In this document: piece by piece, positions 36,703 through 44,925 of the stretch
How the letters are laid out: every line of letters begins with the position of its first letter
Position numbering within the stretch: position 1 is the stretch's first letter
DNA from: Pseudomonas sp. Marseille-Q3773
Lineage (GTDB): Bacteria; Pseudomonadota; Gammaproteobacteria; Pseudomonadales; Pseudomonadaceae
Length of the DNA stretch: 64,000 bases
Reading direction: 5' to 3'
Assembly: GCF_916618955.1 (NCBI RefSeq)
Contig: NZ_OU745390.1
Location: 5,138,001 to 5,202,000 of the forward strand
Made by a program: the position numbers and the translations under genes
Notes under the pieces: generated by a model
What the model saw: the letters and a program-made list of their open reading frames with translations, nothing else
Database searches by the model: none
What the model was told of the DNA's origin: nothing

Positions 36703-37978
36703 GGGCTGGGCTCGCGTTGGTTTCGGTAGACGCACTGGCGTCTTCGCGGCTGGAGGTCAGGGCGAACGAGCGCAGGCTGACCAGGTGTTCCTGGGTGGTG
36801 TATTCGCGGCGCTCGAGGCGTTCGCGCTTGAAGCGCTTTTCCCGCGACAGGCGCGAGAACCAGTACAGCAGCTCGTCGGTGGCGCTTTCCGGTTCCTGTT
36901 CCAGCAGCCAGACCATCAGGTCGGGCAGCGGCAGGGCCTGTTCGCAGCGTTCGGCCATTTCCTTGACCGTGCGCGGCGCACGCGGCAGGGCGCCGGACTG
37001 GGTCTTGTGGGCCTTGGGGAAGCGCGCCGGCTTGGGCTCGAAGCGCGCCAGGGCGTAGACGTACGCTTCAACCTGGCTGGCACTGCCGAGGAAGGTGCTT
37101 TGCGGGCGGGTGAACAGCGGCATCGCGGCCTGCGGCACGGCGTCGATGCCCTTGCGCCGGATCACCGACAGGGCCAGCGCGGCGCCACGGGTCACGGCGT
37201 TGTGGCGGCGGGCTTCTTCACGCAGCGGCAGCAGCAGTTCGCGGGCGTGGCGCAGGGTCAGCTGGGCGCTGGTCTGCATTTCCAGGATGCGCGCGTGGGT
37301 GCGCAGCAGCATGTCGTCGTCGACCAGGTGGCCCAGGCGCGCCTGTTCGCCAAGTAGCTTCAACAGCACCGTCTCGACCTTGCGCACGCCCTGCTCGAAG
37401 GCGCCGTCGGCGTTGACCAGCTGGATCATCGGCTCGACGTATTCATCCCAGGTGGCGAGGACTTCGGCATAACGCTGGCGCAGCGGGATCTGGCGGTTGC
37501 TGGTCTTGGCCCGTTCGGCCACGGCCACCAGCGCCTGCTCGTCATTGTCGAGTTTTTTCAGCACATCGCGCACGCGCATGTCGAGCAGGCGCAGCTGGCG
37601 CGCCAGGTCGTCGCTGTCGCGGTTGTCGAAGGCATCCTGGATATGCCCGGCCAGGCGCTCCAGGTGGCGCAGGTAGGCTTCGATCTCCAGGCACAGGCCC
37701 AGCCGGTGTTCGCGGCGCAGGTAGGCGAGGAAGTCATGGATCTGCGCGTTGAGCTCGAAACGGTTCGGGCTCTTGGCCACCGGGACCAGGATGTCCAGGC
37801 GGATCCACACGTCGAGCAGCTGGGTGATGTCCTGCGGGGTGCTCTCGACCTGCTGGCGGGCGACATGCTGGCGCAGTTCGACCAGGCTCAGGGTGCCCTG
37901 GTCGAAACGCTCGCACAGCGGCTCGATCAGGGCCCAGTGTTCGGCTAGGGCGCGCAGGACGCGCTTGGGTTCGATCAT
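36692..37978 (-). CDS. mksF: condensin subunit MksF (kleisin-like)
   Basis: About 428 residues if translation starts at ATG 37978 (MIEPKRVLRALAEHWALIEP), the family-typical N-terminus; an upstream ATG at 38023 is less likely. The protein is predominantly helical, with a long coiled middle (HLERLAGHIQDAFDNRDSDD onward) and a positively charged C-terminal region. It is the kleisin-like bridge of the MksBEF condensin. First gene of the mksFEB operon and divergent from holD, with a REP pair in the intergenic space. Confidence 0.9.
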   Translation of the reverse strand: MIEPKRVLRALAEHWALIEPLCERFDQGTLSLVELRQHVARQQVESTPQDITQLLDVWIRLDILVPVAKSPNRFELNAQIHDFLAYLRREHRLGLCLEIEAYLRHLERLAGHIQDAFDNRDSDDLARQLRLLDMRVRDVLKKLDNDEQALVAVAERAKTSNRQIPLRQRYAEVLATWDEYVEPMIQLVNADGAFEQGVRKVETVLLKLLGEQARLGHLVDDDMLLRTHARILEMQTSAQLTLRHARELLLPLREEARRHNAVTRGAALALSVIRRKGIDAVPQAAMPLFTRPQSTFLGSASQVEAYVYALARFEPKPARFPKAHKTQSGALPRAPRTVKEMAERCEQALPLPDLMVWLLEQEPESATDELLYWFSRLSREKRFKRERLERREYTTQEHLVSLRSFALTSSREDASASTETNASPAHAS

Positions 37979-38096
37979 TGGCTTCGACTCGTTGCCAAGA
38001 AAAAGGGGGCGATTGTACTGCATCCGGAGGGGAGGTTTTCACCCCTTGGTCTGTAATGAGAAATAACCTTTGCCTCTATAAGGGATTCACTGGCCT

Positions 38097-38179
38097 CTTC
38101 GCGGGCTCGCCCGCTCCCACAGGTCCTCCATGCACCTCAGACTGTGGGTGATACCTGTGGGGGCGGGCGCGCCCGCGAA
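38097..38179. repeat. REP pair in the 302-base mksF-holD gap
   Basis: Two inverted REP units with GGGCTCGCCC and GGGCGCGCCC cores are separated by about 40 bases. The rest of the gap (37979-38280) must hold the two divergent promoters; a TAGAAT hexamer at 38241-38246 is a plausible -10 for holD. Confidence 0.8.
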
Positions 38180-38280
38180 TGCGCCGGCACAGGCAGCAAA
38201 AATCCGCCGACCAGTTGCGGCACTCGAATGCCAACAGCGTTAGAATGCGCAATTGTCTTCACCCCTCGGGACCCCGCACC

Positions 38281-39066
38281 TTGCTCACCGAACCCCGTCG
38301 CCGCGCCTACCTTTCCGCCATGCAAGTGGTGCACTGGCTGCCGCGCGCCGAACTGCCGTTCGCCGCACCGTCACGGCCCGAGCTGCTGCTGCCGGTGGCA
38401 CCGGTCGAAGACCTCGATTTCGAAGCCAGGCCCGCCCCCGCCGCCAACGAAGTGCCCGCCGCCCCGCAGGCGCGCGCCGGCGAGCGCCCGAAAATCGAGA
38501 TACCGCGCCCGGCCAGTGTGCCCAAGCCGGCCGCCAAGGCCGCCGAGGCCGAGGAGCCGGTCGCAGCTGCGCGCCCGGCACCCGTACCGCCCCCGCGCTT
38601 CTCGCTGCAGCTGCTGCGCGCCGGCAGCTGTTTGCTGTTGGTGGAATTGGCCACCGGCCAGCCGTTCCAGAGCCGCGATCCGTCCTACCTGCTGCTCAAG
38701 GACATGCTGCGCGCCGCCGGTCTGCCGGATGCCCCGCAGATCATCGGCGAACCGGTGCGCTGGCCGCTGCTGGTGCGCGGCAACCTGGATCAGGGCCCGG
38801 AAGCCGCGCGCGATTTTGTCCGCGGCTTTGTCCAGGCACGCCTGGAAGACGCCCCGTGCGCCTGCCTGTGGCTGGTCGGCCTGCCGGCGCTGCGCTTTGC
38901 CGCCAATGCCGACAGCGACGCCTACTACCAAACCCTGACGCTCGACGGCCTGGGTGACGCCTGGGCCTTGCCGGGCCTTGAACTGTTGATGGACGAGCCG
39001 CAGCGCAAGGCGGACGTCTGGAAAGCCATGCGCCAGCTGATGGCGCGCTGGAAGAGCGTTGAATGA
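38281..39066 (+). CDS. holD: DNA polymerase III psi subunit (pseudomonad cryptic HolD)
   Basis: About 261 residues from TTG 38281; ATG 38320 is also possible. The N-terminal half is Ala/Pro-rich and disordered (about residues 40-105, PASVPKPAAKAAEAEEPVAA). The C-terminal half is globular (FSLQLLRAGSCLLLVELATG, PQIIGEPVRWPLLVRGN, PGLELLMDEPQRKADVWKAM). Sequence similarity to E. coli HolD (137 residues) is faint. The overlap with rimI (ATGA) is the same holD-rimI arrangement as in E. coli, and P. aeruginosa PA4679, in this context, was shown experimentally to be psi. Psi joins chi to the clamp loader and strengthens contact with single-strand-binding protein. Confidence 0.82.
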   Translation: MLTEPRRRAYLSAMQVVHWLPRAELPFAAPSRPELLLPVAPVEDLDFEARPAPAANEVPAAPQARAGERPKIEIPRPASVPKPAAKAAEAEEPVAAARPAPVPPPRFSLQLLRAGSCLLLVELATGQPFQSRDPSYLLLKDMLRAAGLPDAPQIIGEPVRWPLLVRGNLDQGPEAARDFVRGFVQARLEDAPCACLWLVGLPALRFAANADSDAYYQTLTLDGLGDAWALPGLELLMDEPQRKADVWKAMRQLMARWKSVE

Positions 39067-39518
39067 GTGACTCGATCAGCTTCCGCCGGATGACCGAGGC
39101 GGATCTGGATGCCGTACTTAAAATCGAATATGCCGCGTTCAGTCATCCCTGGACCCGTGGGATCTTTCAGGATGCGCTCAAATCCTATGAAGTCTGGCTG
39201 ATGTTCGACGGCCAGCAGCAAGTGGGGCATGGCGTGATCAACGTGATCATCGATGAGGCGCACCTGCTCAACATCACGGTCAAGCCGGAAAACCAAGGGC
39301 GCGGCCTGGGCCTGCGGCTGCTTGAGCACCTGATGGCCCGGGCTTACCAGCTCAATGGCCGTGAGTGCTTCCTGGAAGTGCGTGCAAGCAACCAGTCGGC
39401 CTATCGCCTGTACGAGCGCTATGGCTTCAACGAAATCGGCCGTCGTCGCGACTATTACCCGATCGCCGGCGGCCGTGAGGATGCGCTGGTGATGGCCTGT
39501 ACCCTGCTCGAAGACTGA
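39063..39518 (+). CDS. rimI: ribosomal protein bS18 alanine N-acetyltransferase
   Basis: 151 residues, a single GNAT domain. The N-terminal MTEADLDAVLKIEYAAFSHP and the acetyl-CoA loop VKPENQGRGLGLRLLEHLMA (QGRGLG) are clear, followed by FLEVRASNQSAYRLYERYGF and RRDYYPIAGGREDALVMAC, the RimI signature. It acetylates the N-terminal alanine of S18. It starts at ATG 39063 overlapping the holD stop, so translation is coupled. Confidence 0.95.
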   Translation: MSDSISFRRMTEADLDAVLKIEYAAFSHPWTRGIFQDALKSYEVWLMFDGQQQVGHGVINVIIDEAHLLNITVKPENQGRGLGLRLLEHLMARAYQLNGRECFLEVRASNQSAYRLYERYGFNEIGRRRDYYPIAGGREDALVMACTLLED

Positions 39519-39536
39519 GCAGGCCTGCACGGGCCC

Positions 39537-39618
39537 CTTCGCGGGCATGCCCGCTCCCACAGGTGGAGTACCAGTCCTGTGGACTGTGGTTCAGCTGGGA
39601 GCGAGCATGCCCGGGAAT
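39537..39618. repeat. REP pair after rimI
   Basis: Inverted units with GGGCATGCCC cores (the second degenerate, GAGCATGCCC) are separated by about 40 bases, between the convergent rimI and the secreted-protein gene. Confidence 0.75.
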
Positions 39619-39632
39619 AGATGGTATGCCGG

Positions 39633-40790
39633 TCACAAGCCCTGCGGCTGAGCCTCGACCGGCTTGTCCAGCTCACGCAGGCTGCGGGTCACGCTGGCGG
39701 TGTTGCATTTTGCTGCCGCCTGCTCCGGCGTGTACTTGCGCACCGTACGGAAGAACAGTTCACAGGTCTGCTTTTTCTGCGTTACCTGCCACTTGGTCGC
39801 GCAGGCGTCCAGCGTCAGCTTGGCATCGGCGCGTTGGTTGCGCCCCATTCCCGCCTGCCAGCAGGCCGCTGTCAGGTCCTGACCCATCATTTTCAGCCCG
39901 GCGGCGTCGGCGGCGTCCTGGTCGCCGCCGTGACTGTCCTTGTCCGCTGCATACCAGATGGCACTGGGGTGGTTGGCGCCCAGCACCGGCACCTTGGCCC
40001 CGGCCTGTGGGCTGATGGTGACCAGGCCCAGCACATTCAGCTGCGGGCCATATTGCTGCTGGATCCAGCTGCGTACCGGCGCACCGAAGGCAACCATCGG
40101 CAGCGGTTTGGCGGGGTTCTGCAGGGTCATCTCGCTGACCATGCGCACCTGGTAGTCCTTGAAGTAGCTGTAGGTGTCCTTCAGCGTTTCACCGGCGCTG
40201 GCCGGCGCGGCGATCGGGGCGATGTCGATGATGGTCTGGTACGCCGGGGTCTGGCTGGCGTCGACACCGTTGAAGGTCAGCAGTTCGGCCCAGCGGTCGG
40301 TGGTATTGGAGCGCAGGTAGTCCTGGGCCTGCGTCAGCGAATAGTCCGGCGGGAAGTGCAGCAGCTCGATGCTGCGGCGGTTCTGCAAGGCCATGCCCAG
40401 TGGCAGGAACAGGTACCAGTCGTAGGACCATTTGCCGTCCTTGTTCAGCTGGGTGGCGCCCTGGTAGGCCAGTTCGCCGGTGTCGAGCAGCTTGCGCAGG
40501 GGCTTGGCATAGCTGGCGGGTACACCGCTGATGGTCGCCTGCAGGCGGTCGTTGTCGCGGCTCACCTTTACCTGGGCATCGGCATGGCCATCACGCCGTA
40601 CGCTCTGGGTCAGGTAGTGTTCGACGGTCTGTTCCAAGGTCCAGTCGCGATAACAGATGACGTGGCAGTTGTTGGGGAAGGCGAACAGGCGGGTAACGCG
40701 CTGGGCGTCGCCCAGGTCGATGCGCGCATCGGCCGCGGCCAGGCCGCTGAAGGCGAGGGCGACGAGGCCCGGTAAGGCAATCTTGTGCAT
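39633..40790 (-). CDS. secreted protein of unknown function
   Basis: 385 residues from ATG 40790, which has an excellent AAGGAG site. A signal peptide ends near residue 20-22 (GLAAADA). Mature cysteines lie at NNCHVICYRD near the N-terminus and at ACWQAG, DACATK, QTCELF and AKCNTAS in the C-terminal third; several pairs could form disulfides. Between are aromatic-rich segments such as WSYDWYLFLPLGMALQNRRS. I recognise no family. The protein is periplasmic or extracellular by signal peptide. It is divergent (66-base gap) from a peptidase M15-type gene, and the two may share a promoter region. Confidence 0.75.
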   Translation of the reverse strand: MHKIALPGLVALAFSGLAAADARIDLGDAQRVTRLFAFPNNCHVICYRDWTLEQTVEHYLTQSVRRDGHADAQVKVSRDNDRLQATISGVPASYAKPLRKLLDTGELAYQGATQLNKDGKWSYDWYLFLPLGMALQNRRSIELLHFPPDYSLTQAQDYLRSNTTDRWAELLTFNGVDASQTPAYQTIIDIAPIAAPASAGETLKDTYSYFKDYQVRMVSEMTLQNPAKPLPMVAFGAPVRSWIQQQYGPQLNVLGLVTISPQAGAKVPVLGANHPSAIWYAADKDSHGGDQDAADAAGLKMMGQDLTAACWQAGMGRNQRADAKLTLDACATKWQVTQKKQTCELFFRTVRKYTPEQAAAKCNTASVTRSLRELDKPVEAQPQGL

Positions 40791-40856
40791 GCTTAACTCC
40801 TTGTCGTGCGCCGCCGTGTTTGGCAGCGTGCACATACTGGGGCAGGGGGAGCAGGG

Positions 40857-41438
40857 ATGAAAGGGGCAAGATGGCTTCTGCTGGCGCTGGGCATGCTGGG
40901 TGCTGCGGCGCACGCTGATGAGCGTGACCTGTGGATGTTCGCGCAATGGGCCGGGGACCATCAGACCCGGCCATTTCGCCAGATGCTGGTGGACGCCCGG
41001 CTGTATGGCGTGGTGCCCATCCACCAGTTGCTGCGTTCGGCCTCGGACTGGCGGCTGTGCCGGGCTTCGCCTTTCGCAGTGCCGCCTGCGAGCAATTGGC
41101 CGGCGGTGCGTGCCACGCTGGCGCTGCTGAAGGTGCTCGACCAACAAGGCATCCTGCGCCAGTTCGAGGTGGTGTCGGCCTACCGTGACCCTGGCCTCAA
41201 CCGCTGCGCCGGTGGTGCCGTGGGTAGCGCCCATACGCGCGCCTTTGCGGTGGACATCTTGCTGCCGACGTGGGCCGATCCCAACCCGCTATGCCGTTTC
41301 TGGCAGCAATCCGGGCAGGCCTGGAACATGGGGCTGGGGCGTTACCCGAGCGGGCGCATCCACATCGATACCGCTGGTTATCGCACCTGGGGCGGTGACG
41401 GCCGTTCGGGGTCGTCGTTCTGCACCAGGCCCAGCTGA
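40857..41438 (+). CDS. M15-family (VanY-like) peptidase, periplasmic
   Basis: 193 residues from ATG 40857 (AGGGGGAGCAGGG upstream). A signal peptide ends near residue 20 (AAAHA). The zinc-site pattern of the peptidase M15_3/VanY fold is visible: VVSAYRDPGLNRCAGGAVGS, then SAHTRAFAVDILLP (His and Asp) and a final GRIHIDTAGYRTW (His). These enzymes are D,D- or L,D-type peptidoglycan carboxypeptidases or endopeptidases; the bond cleaved is unknown. The 3' end overlaps the convergent LysR gene by 61 bases. Confidence 0.88.
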   Translation: MKGARWLLLALGMLGAAAHADERDLWMFAQWAGDHQTRPFRQMLVDARLYGVVPIHQLLRSASDWRLCRASPFAVPPASNWPAVRATLALLKVLDQQGILRQFEVVSAYRDPGLNRCAGGAVGSAHTRAFAVDILLPTWADPNPLCRFWQQSGQAWNMGLGRYPSGRIHIDTAGYRTWGGDGRSGSSFCTRPS

Positions 41439-42295
41439 TCCAGGCAACTGCGGCATTCGTCCGTCACCCAGGCGGCGAAGCGCTGGCGCTTGTCGCCGTC
41501 GTGCCAAGGTAGTGGGCTGAGCAGGTGGTAGGCCGAGCCATCAGGCACGAAGCCGAAGGGGGCTTGCAACTGCCTGGTGGCGAGTTCGTCGAGCACCATC
41601 AGGGCCGAAGCCATGGCCAGGCCCAGGCCAGCGCTGGCGGCCTGGATCGACAGGTAGAAGTGCTCGTAGTCGCTGCGTTCGGCATGCCGGGCCTGCTGCC
41701 CGCTCAGGCGCAGCCAGGTGGGCCAGGCAGCGGGGCGGGTGCTGCTGTGCAGCAGGCGCTGGCCGTCGAGACTGGCGCTGGTGGCGCTGTGGCCCACCGG
41801 GCCGATCCATTCGTCACAGATCTTCACACTGTGCAGCTGGTTGCCCCAATGGAAGTCGTCGCGGCGGATTGCCAGGTCGACACCGCTGCGGGTGAAGTCC
41901 AGCGGCCCGCCGGCAGCCACCAGGTGCAGCTGCAGGTCGGGATGGGCGGCATGAAAGCGCGGCAGGCGCGGAATCAGCCAGCGCATGGCGATGGTGGGCT
42001 CGCAGGACAGCACCAGTACGTTGTCGCGGCCCTGTTGTTGCAGGCGCTGCACAGTGCCTTCGAGCTGCTCGAAAATCGCCTGGGTGGTGCTATGCAAGGT
42101 GCGGCCGGCCGGGGTCAGGAAAATGGCTCGGTTACGGCGCTCGAACAGTTCCACGCCAAGGCTTTCCTCGAGCAGGCGCACCTGGCGGCTGACCGCACCA
42201 TGGGTGACATGCAGGTGCTCGGCGGCGCGCACGAAGCTTTCGGTGCGGGCGGCGATGTCGAAGTAGCGGAAGGCGTTCAGCAGCGGCAGTTTCAT
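41378..42295 (-). CDS. LysR-family transcriptional regulator
   Basis: 305 residues from ATG 42295 (MKLPLLNAFRYFDIAARTES). HTH at residues 5-64, with VRAAEHLHVTHGAVSRQVRL typical of the GcvA branch. The effector domain follows, ending near the overlap with the convergent peptidase gene. It is divergent from the LysE-type exporter 163 bases away, the usual arrangement for a regulator of an exporter. TTTGCC-N16-GATAAT in between could be the exporter promoter. Confidence 0.9.
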   Translation of the reverse strand: MKLPLLNAFRYFDIAARTESFVRAAEHLHVTHGAVSRQVRLLEESLGVELFERRNRAIFLTPAGRTLHSTTQAIFEQLEGTVQRLQQQGRDNVLVLSCEPTIAMRWLIPRLPRFHAAHPDLQLHLVAAGGPLDFTRSGVDLAIRRDDFHWGNQLHSVKICDEWIGPVGHSATSASLDGQRLLHSSTRPAAWPTWLRLSGQQARHAERSDYEHFYLSIQAASAGLGLAMASALMVLDELATRQLQAPFGFVPDGSAYHLLSPLPWHDGDKRQRFAAWVTDECRSCLDQLGLVQNDDPERPSPPQVR

Positions 42296-42388
42296 GGCGT
42301 CCCTGTTTGCCTGTACCCGCGAAGACGCCGGCACGGGTTCTTATCATCAGTGAGAAAAACTAGCAGATTTACTTCACGATAAATCGAT

Positions 42389-42416
42389 TTTGCCGTCTTC
42401 AGAAGCTCGCGATAAT
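42389..42416 (+). promoter_or_regulatory. possible promoter of the LysE-type exporter gene
   Basis: TTTGCC, a 16-base spacer and GATAAT, 43 bases before ATG 42459, lie in the LysR/exporter divergent region. Confidence 0.4.
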
Positions 42417-42458
42417 CAGCGTATCCGTGCATTTCCATCGCCTATCGAGAGCCCCGTC

Positions 42459-43070
42459 ATGACCGAACTCATCGCCATCGCCCTGTTCACCCTACTGGCT
42501 GTCATCAGCCCCGGCGCGGATTTCGCCATGGTCACCCGCAGCAGTTATGCACAGGGCCGCAAGGCCGGGCTGGCGGCCGCCGTGGGCATAGCGCTGGGCG
42601 TGCAGGTGCATGTGCTGTACACGGTGCTGGGGATTGCCCTGATCATCAGCCACAGCCCGACATTGTTCCTGGCCATGAAAGTGCTCGGTGCGGGTTACCT
42701 GGTTTACCTGGGTTACCGGCTGCTGGCCTGCAACAGCCAGGCAAGTGCGGGCGGGGAGGTGGGCCAGGCGGGCTTGCTGGTAGCACTGCGTACCGGTTTC
42801 CTGACCAACGCCCTCAACCCGAAGACCATGCTGTTCGTGATCAGCGCCTATACCCAGGTGGTTCAGCCCGGCAGCTCGCTGGCACTGGACTTCGCCTACG
42901 GTGGGTTCATGTCATTCGCTCACTGGGCCTGGTTCAGCCTGGTGGCGGTGTTCTTTTCCAATGCGGTACTGCGCGAGGCGATGCTGGCAAGGCAGCAACT
43001 GGTCGACCGGATGATCGGCGTCGCGTTGATCGGCCTGGGCCTGACCGTGGCGTTCGTCGGGGTGAAGTGA
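42459..43070 (+). CDS. LysE/RhtB family amino acid exporter
   Basis: 203 residues with five to six membrane segments. The N-terminal MTELIAIALFTLLAVISPGA and FAMVTRSSYAQGRKAGLAAAVGIALG are the RhtB-family signature (SPGxx...G...G...G). AMKVLGAGYLVYLGYRLL and TGFLTNALNPKTMLF complete it. These proteins export amino acids such as threonine, homoserine or leucine, or analogues; the substrate here is unknown. Ends in a strong bidirectional terminator shared with the tRNA. Confidence 0.92.
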   Translation: MTELIAIALFTLLAVISPGADFAMVTRSSYAQGRKAGLAAAVGIALGVQVHVLYTVLGIALIISHSPTLFLAMKVLGAGYLVYLGYRLLACNSQASAGGEVGQAGLLVALRTGFLTNALNPKTMLFVISAYTQVVQPGSSLALDFAYGGFMSFAHWAWFSLVAVFFSNAVLREAMLARQQLVDRMIGVALIGLGLTVAFVGVK

Positions 43071-43097
43071 GGGCGGACGGGTTTTCTCCAGGCAAAG

Positions 43098-43130
43098 AAA
43101 AAGGGCTTACCTTGCGGTAAGCCCTTTTTC
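43098..43130. terminator. bidirectional terminator between the exporter gene and tRNA-Met
   Basis: Arms AAAAAGGGCTTACC and GGTAAGCCCTTTTT with a TTGC loop give a long stem with T runs on both strands. It ends the LysE-type gene on + and the tRNA on -. Confidence 0.94.
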
Positions 43131-43136
43131 TTTGTT

Positions 43137-43213
43137 TGGTGGCTACACAGGGACTTGAACCCCGGACCCCAGCATTATGAATGCTATGCTCTAACCAACT
43201 GAGCTATGTAGCC
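43137..43213 (-). tRNA. tRNA-Met (CAT), elongator
   Basis: A 77-nucleotide cloverleaf with encoded CCA. The acceptor GGCTACA pairs with TGTAGCC, the D-loop is GCTCAGTTGGTTAGAGC, the anticodon loop TTCATAA gives CAT, and the T-arm contains GGTTCAAGTCC. The acceptor begins with a paired G and the whole resembles E. coli elongator tRNA-Met (metT), not the initiator, whose first base pair is mismatched, and not the tRNA-Ile with lysidine. Transcribed on the minus strand from the promoter just above it. Confidence 0.95.
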
Positions 43214-43223
43214 GATGGCGCGC

Positions 43224-43252
43224 ATTATTCTCTTGAACGGCCCCCCTGTCAA
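43224..43252 (-). promoter_or_regulatory. promoter of tRNA-Met
   Basis: On the minus strand TTGACA, exactly 17 bases, then AATAAT; the -10 ends ten bases before the tRNA 5' end. A GC-rich discriminator (GCGCGCC) follows, as in stringently controlled promoters. Confidence 0.88.
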
Positions 43253-43472
43253 CACTCATTTCAAAAAAAATTTGCACGCTTTCAAAAACTTAGCGGCCAG
43301 GCTGGGTTTCTGCCTGGCCTGATGGGATGACTCTGCCGCGACAGGGGGCATTTCGCCCAACGCTGGCGGGGATGTTTGCAAGAAAAGCGTGACTAGGTGG
43401 TAAAAAAGGTAGCTAGGTAGCTATCGATTTCCTGATAATCGGATCCCAAATTGCGGACGGAGACTCAGGGAC

Positions 43473-44687
43473 ATGGCTATCAGTAGCGCCCCCACGGCAT
43501 CCACCACTGCGGCGGCGGGCCAAGCCACGCCGCTGGTGATGCGCATCATCGGTTTCTGCGCGCTGGCGCACCTGATCAATGACCTGATCCAGTCGGTACT
43601 GCCAGCGATCTACCCGATGCTCAAGGCCAACTATGATCTGAGTTTCGCCCAGATCGGCATGATTACCCTGACTTTCCAGATCACCGCCTCGTTGCTGCAG
43701 CCCTGGGTCGGTTTCTTCACCGACCGCCGGCCCGCACCCAACCTGTTGCCGCTCGGCACGCTGTGCACCTTGGTCGGCATCGTGATGCTGGCTTTCGTCG
43801 GCAGCTTCCCCATGATCTTGCTGGCTTCGGCGCTGGTAGGCATCGGCTCCTCGACCTTCCACCCCGAGACTTCACGCATCGCCCGCCTGGCTTCGGGCGG
43901 CCGTTTCGGCCTGGCCCAGTCGACTTTCCAGGTGGGTGGCAACACCGGTTCGGCACTGGGCCCGCTGCTGGCGGCAGCCATCGTCATTCCGTTCGGCCAG
44001 AGCCACGTCGCCTGGTTCGGCCTGGCCGCGCTGTTCTTCCTCTGCGTTACCTTGATGCTGCGCAGCTGGTACAAAGACCACCTCAACCAGGCCAAGGCGC
44101 GCAAGGCAGTCCAGGCAACCCACGGCATTTCCCGCACGCGGGTGATCGCAGCGTTGATCGTGCTGGGCTTGCTGGTGTTCTCCAAGTACTTCTACATGGC
44201 CAGCTTCACCAGTTATTTCACCTTCTACCTGATCGAGAAGTTCCAGGTGTCGGTGGCCAGCTCGCAGCTGCACCTGTTCCTGTTCCTCGGTGCAGTGGCG
44301 GCGGGCACGTTCTTTGGCGGGCCGATCGGTGACCGCATCGGGCGCAAGGCGGTGATCTGGTTCTCGATCCTGGGCGCGGCGCCGTTCACCCTGGCCCTGC
44401 CGTATGCCGACCTGTTCTGGACCACGGTACTGAGCGTGGTGATCGGTTTCATCCTGGCTTCGGCGTTTTCCGCCATCGTGGTCTATGCGCAGGAGCTGGT
44501 ACCGGGCAGCGTCGGCATGATCGCCGGGATCTTCTTCGGCCTGATGTTCGGTTTCGGCGGCATTGGTGCGGCACTGCTGGGGTATGTGGCGGACCTGCGC
44601 GGCATCGAATATGTGTATGGGCTGTGCTCGTTCCTGCCACTGTTCGGATTGTTGGCGGTGTTCTTGCCGAGTACCGGTAAGCGCTGA
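43473..44687 (+). CDS. fsr: MFS exporter, fosmidomycin resistance (Fsr) family
   Basis: 404 residues with 12 membrane segments. The segments LAHLINDLIQSVLPAIYPML and ASALVGIGSSTFHPETSRIA are the Fsr signature; FQVGGNTGSALGPLLAAAIV and GPIGDRIGRKAVIWFS (MFS loop 8-9) support it. Fsr-type proteins are proton-driven drug exporters of the inner membrane; the natural substrate is unknown. It is monocistronic. The 259 bases before it contain the tRNA promoter and an AT-rich stretch likely to include its own promoter. Confidence 0.92.
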   Translation: MAISSAPTASTTAAAGQATPLVMRIIGFCALAHLINDLIQSVLPAIYPMLKANYDLSFAQIGMITLTFQITASLLQPWVGFFTDRRPAPNLLPLGTLCTLVGIVMLAFVGSFPMILLASALVGIGSSTFHPETSRIARLASGGRFGLAQSTFQVGGNTGSALGPLLAAAIVIPFGQSHVAWFGLAALFFLCVTLMLRSWYKDHLNQAKARKAVQATHGISRTRVIAALIVLGLLVFSKYFYMASFTSYFTFYLIEKFQVSVASSQLHLFLFLGAVAAGTFFGGPIGDRIGRKAVIWFSILGAAPFTLALPYADLFWTTVLSVVIGFILASAFSAIVVYAQELVPGSVGMIAGIFFGLMFGFGGIGAALLGYVADLRGIEYVYGLCSFLPLFGLLAVFLPSTGKR

Positions 44688-44717
44688 TATTGGCGGGGCG
44701 CGCAGCCGCCCCGGCGA

Positions 44718-44746
44718 TTGACGACCTGACCCCCTTGGCCTAGAGT
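44718..44746 (+). promoter_or_regulatory. sigma-70 promoter upstream of the YcaD-like MFS gene
   Basis: TTGACG, 17 bases and TAGAGT. It predicts a leader of about 255 bases before ATG 45009, containing a 45-codon upstream ORF. Confidence 0.65.
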
Positions 44747-44787
44747 GCCGCCTCTTTTCCCCAATCACCTGCGTAGTAGCCACCGCA

Positions 44788-44925
44788 ATGCGCCGTACCC
44801 AGTCCCTGCCACACACCCGCCAGCCTGCCCTCCAGGCCCTGCGTCGTGCGTGGCCGAGCGACACCGTGCTCAAGCGTCGCCGCAGCGTGCTGTTTGCCTT
44901 CACCTTCTCGCCACACCTCGCCTGA
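44788..44925 (+). CDS. possible 45-residue upstream peptide in the MFS leader
   Basis: In the leader of the downstream MFS gene (the 321-base gap 44688-45008), ATG 44788 opens a 45-codon frame ending at TGA 44923. The peptide is basic (12 Arg/Lys; LQALRRAWPSDTVLKRRRS) and ends in the hydrophobic VLFAFTFSPHLA. No good ribosome site is visible. It could be a regulatory leader peptide for the exporter or a chance frame. I list it because it is the only open frame in a promoter-defined leader. Confidence 0.3.
   Translation: MRRTQSLPHTRQPALQALRRAWPSDTVLKRRRSVLFAFTFSPHLA

Noticed and set aside
33167..38023. A complete Wadjet/JetABCD plasmid-defence system
   Set aside because: Only F, E and B are present; no MksG/JetD nuclease lies on either side.
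43137..43213. tRNA-Ile with lysidine-modified CAT anticodon, or initiator tRNA
   Set aside because: The acceptor and arm sequences match elongator tRNA-Met; the first acceptor pair is a proper G-C, unlike the initiator.
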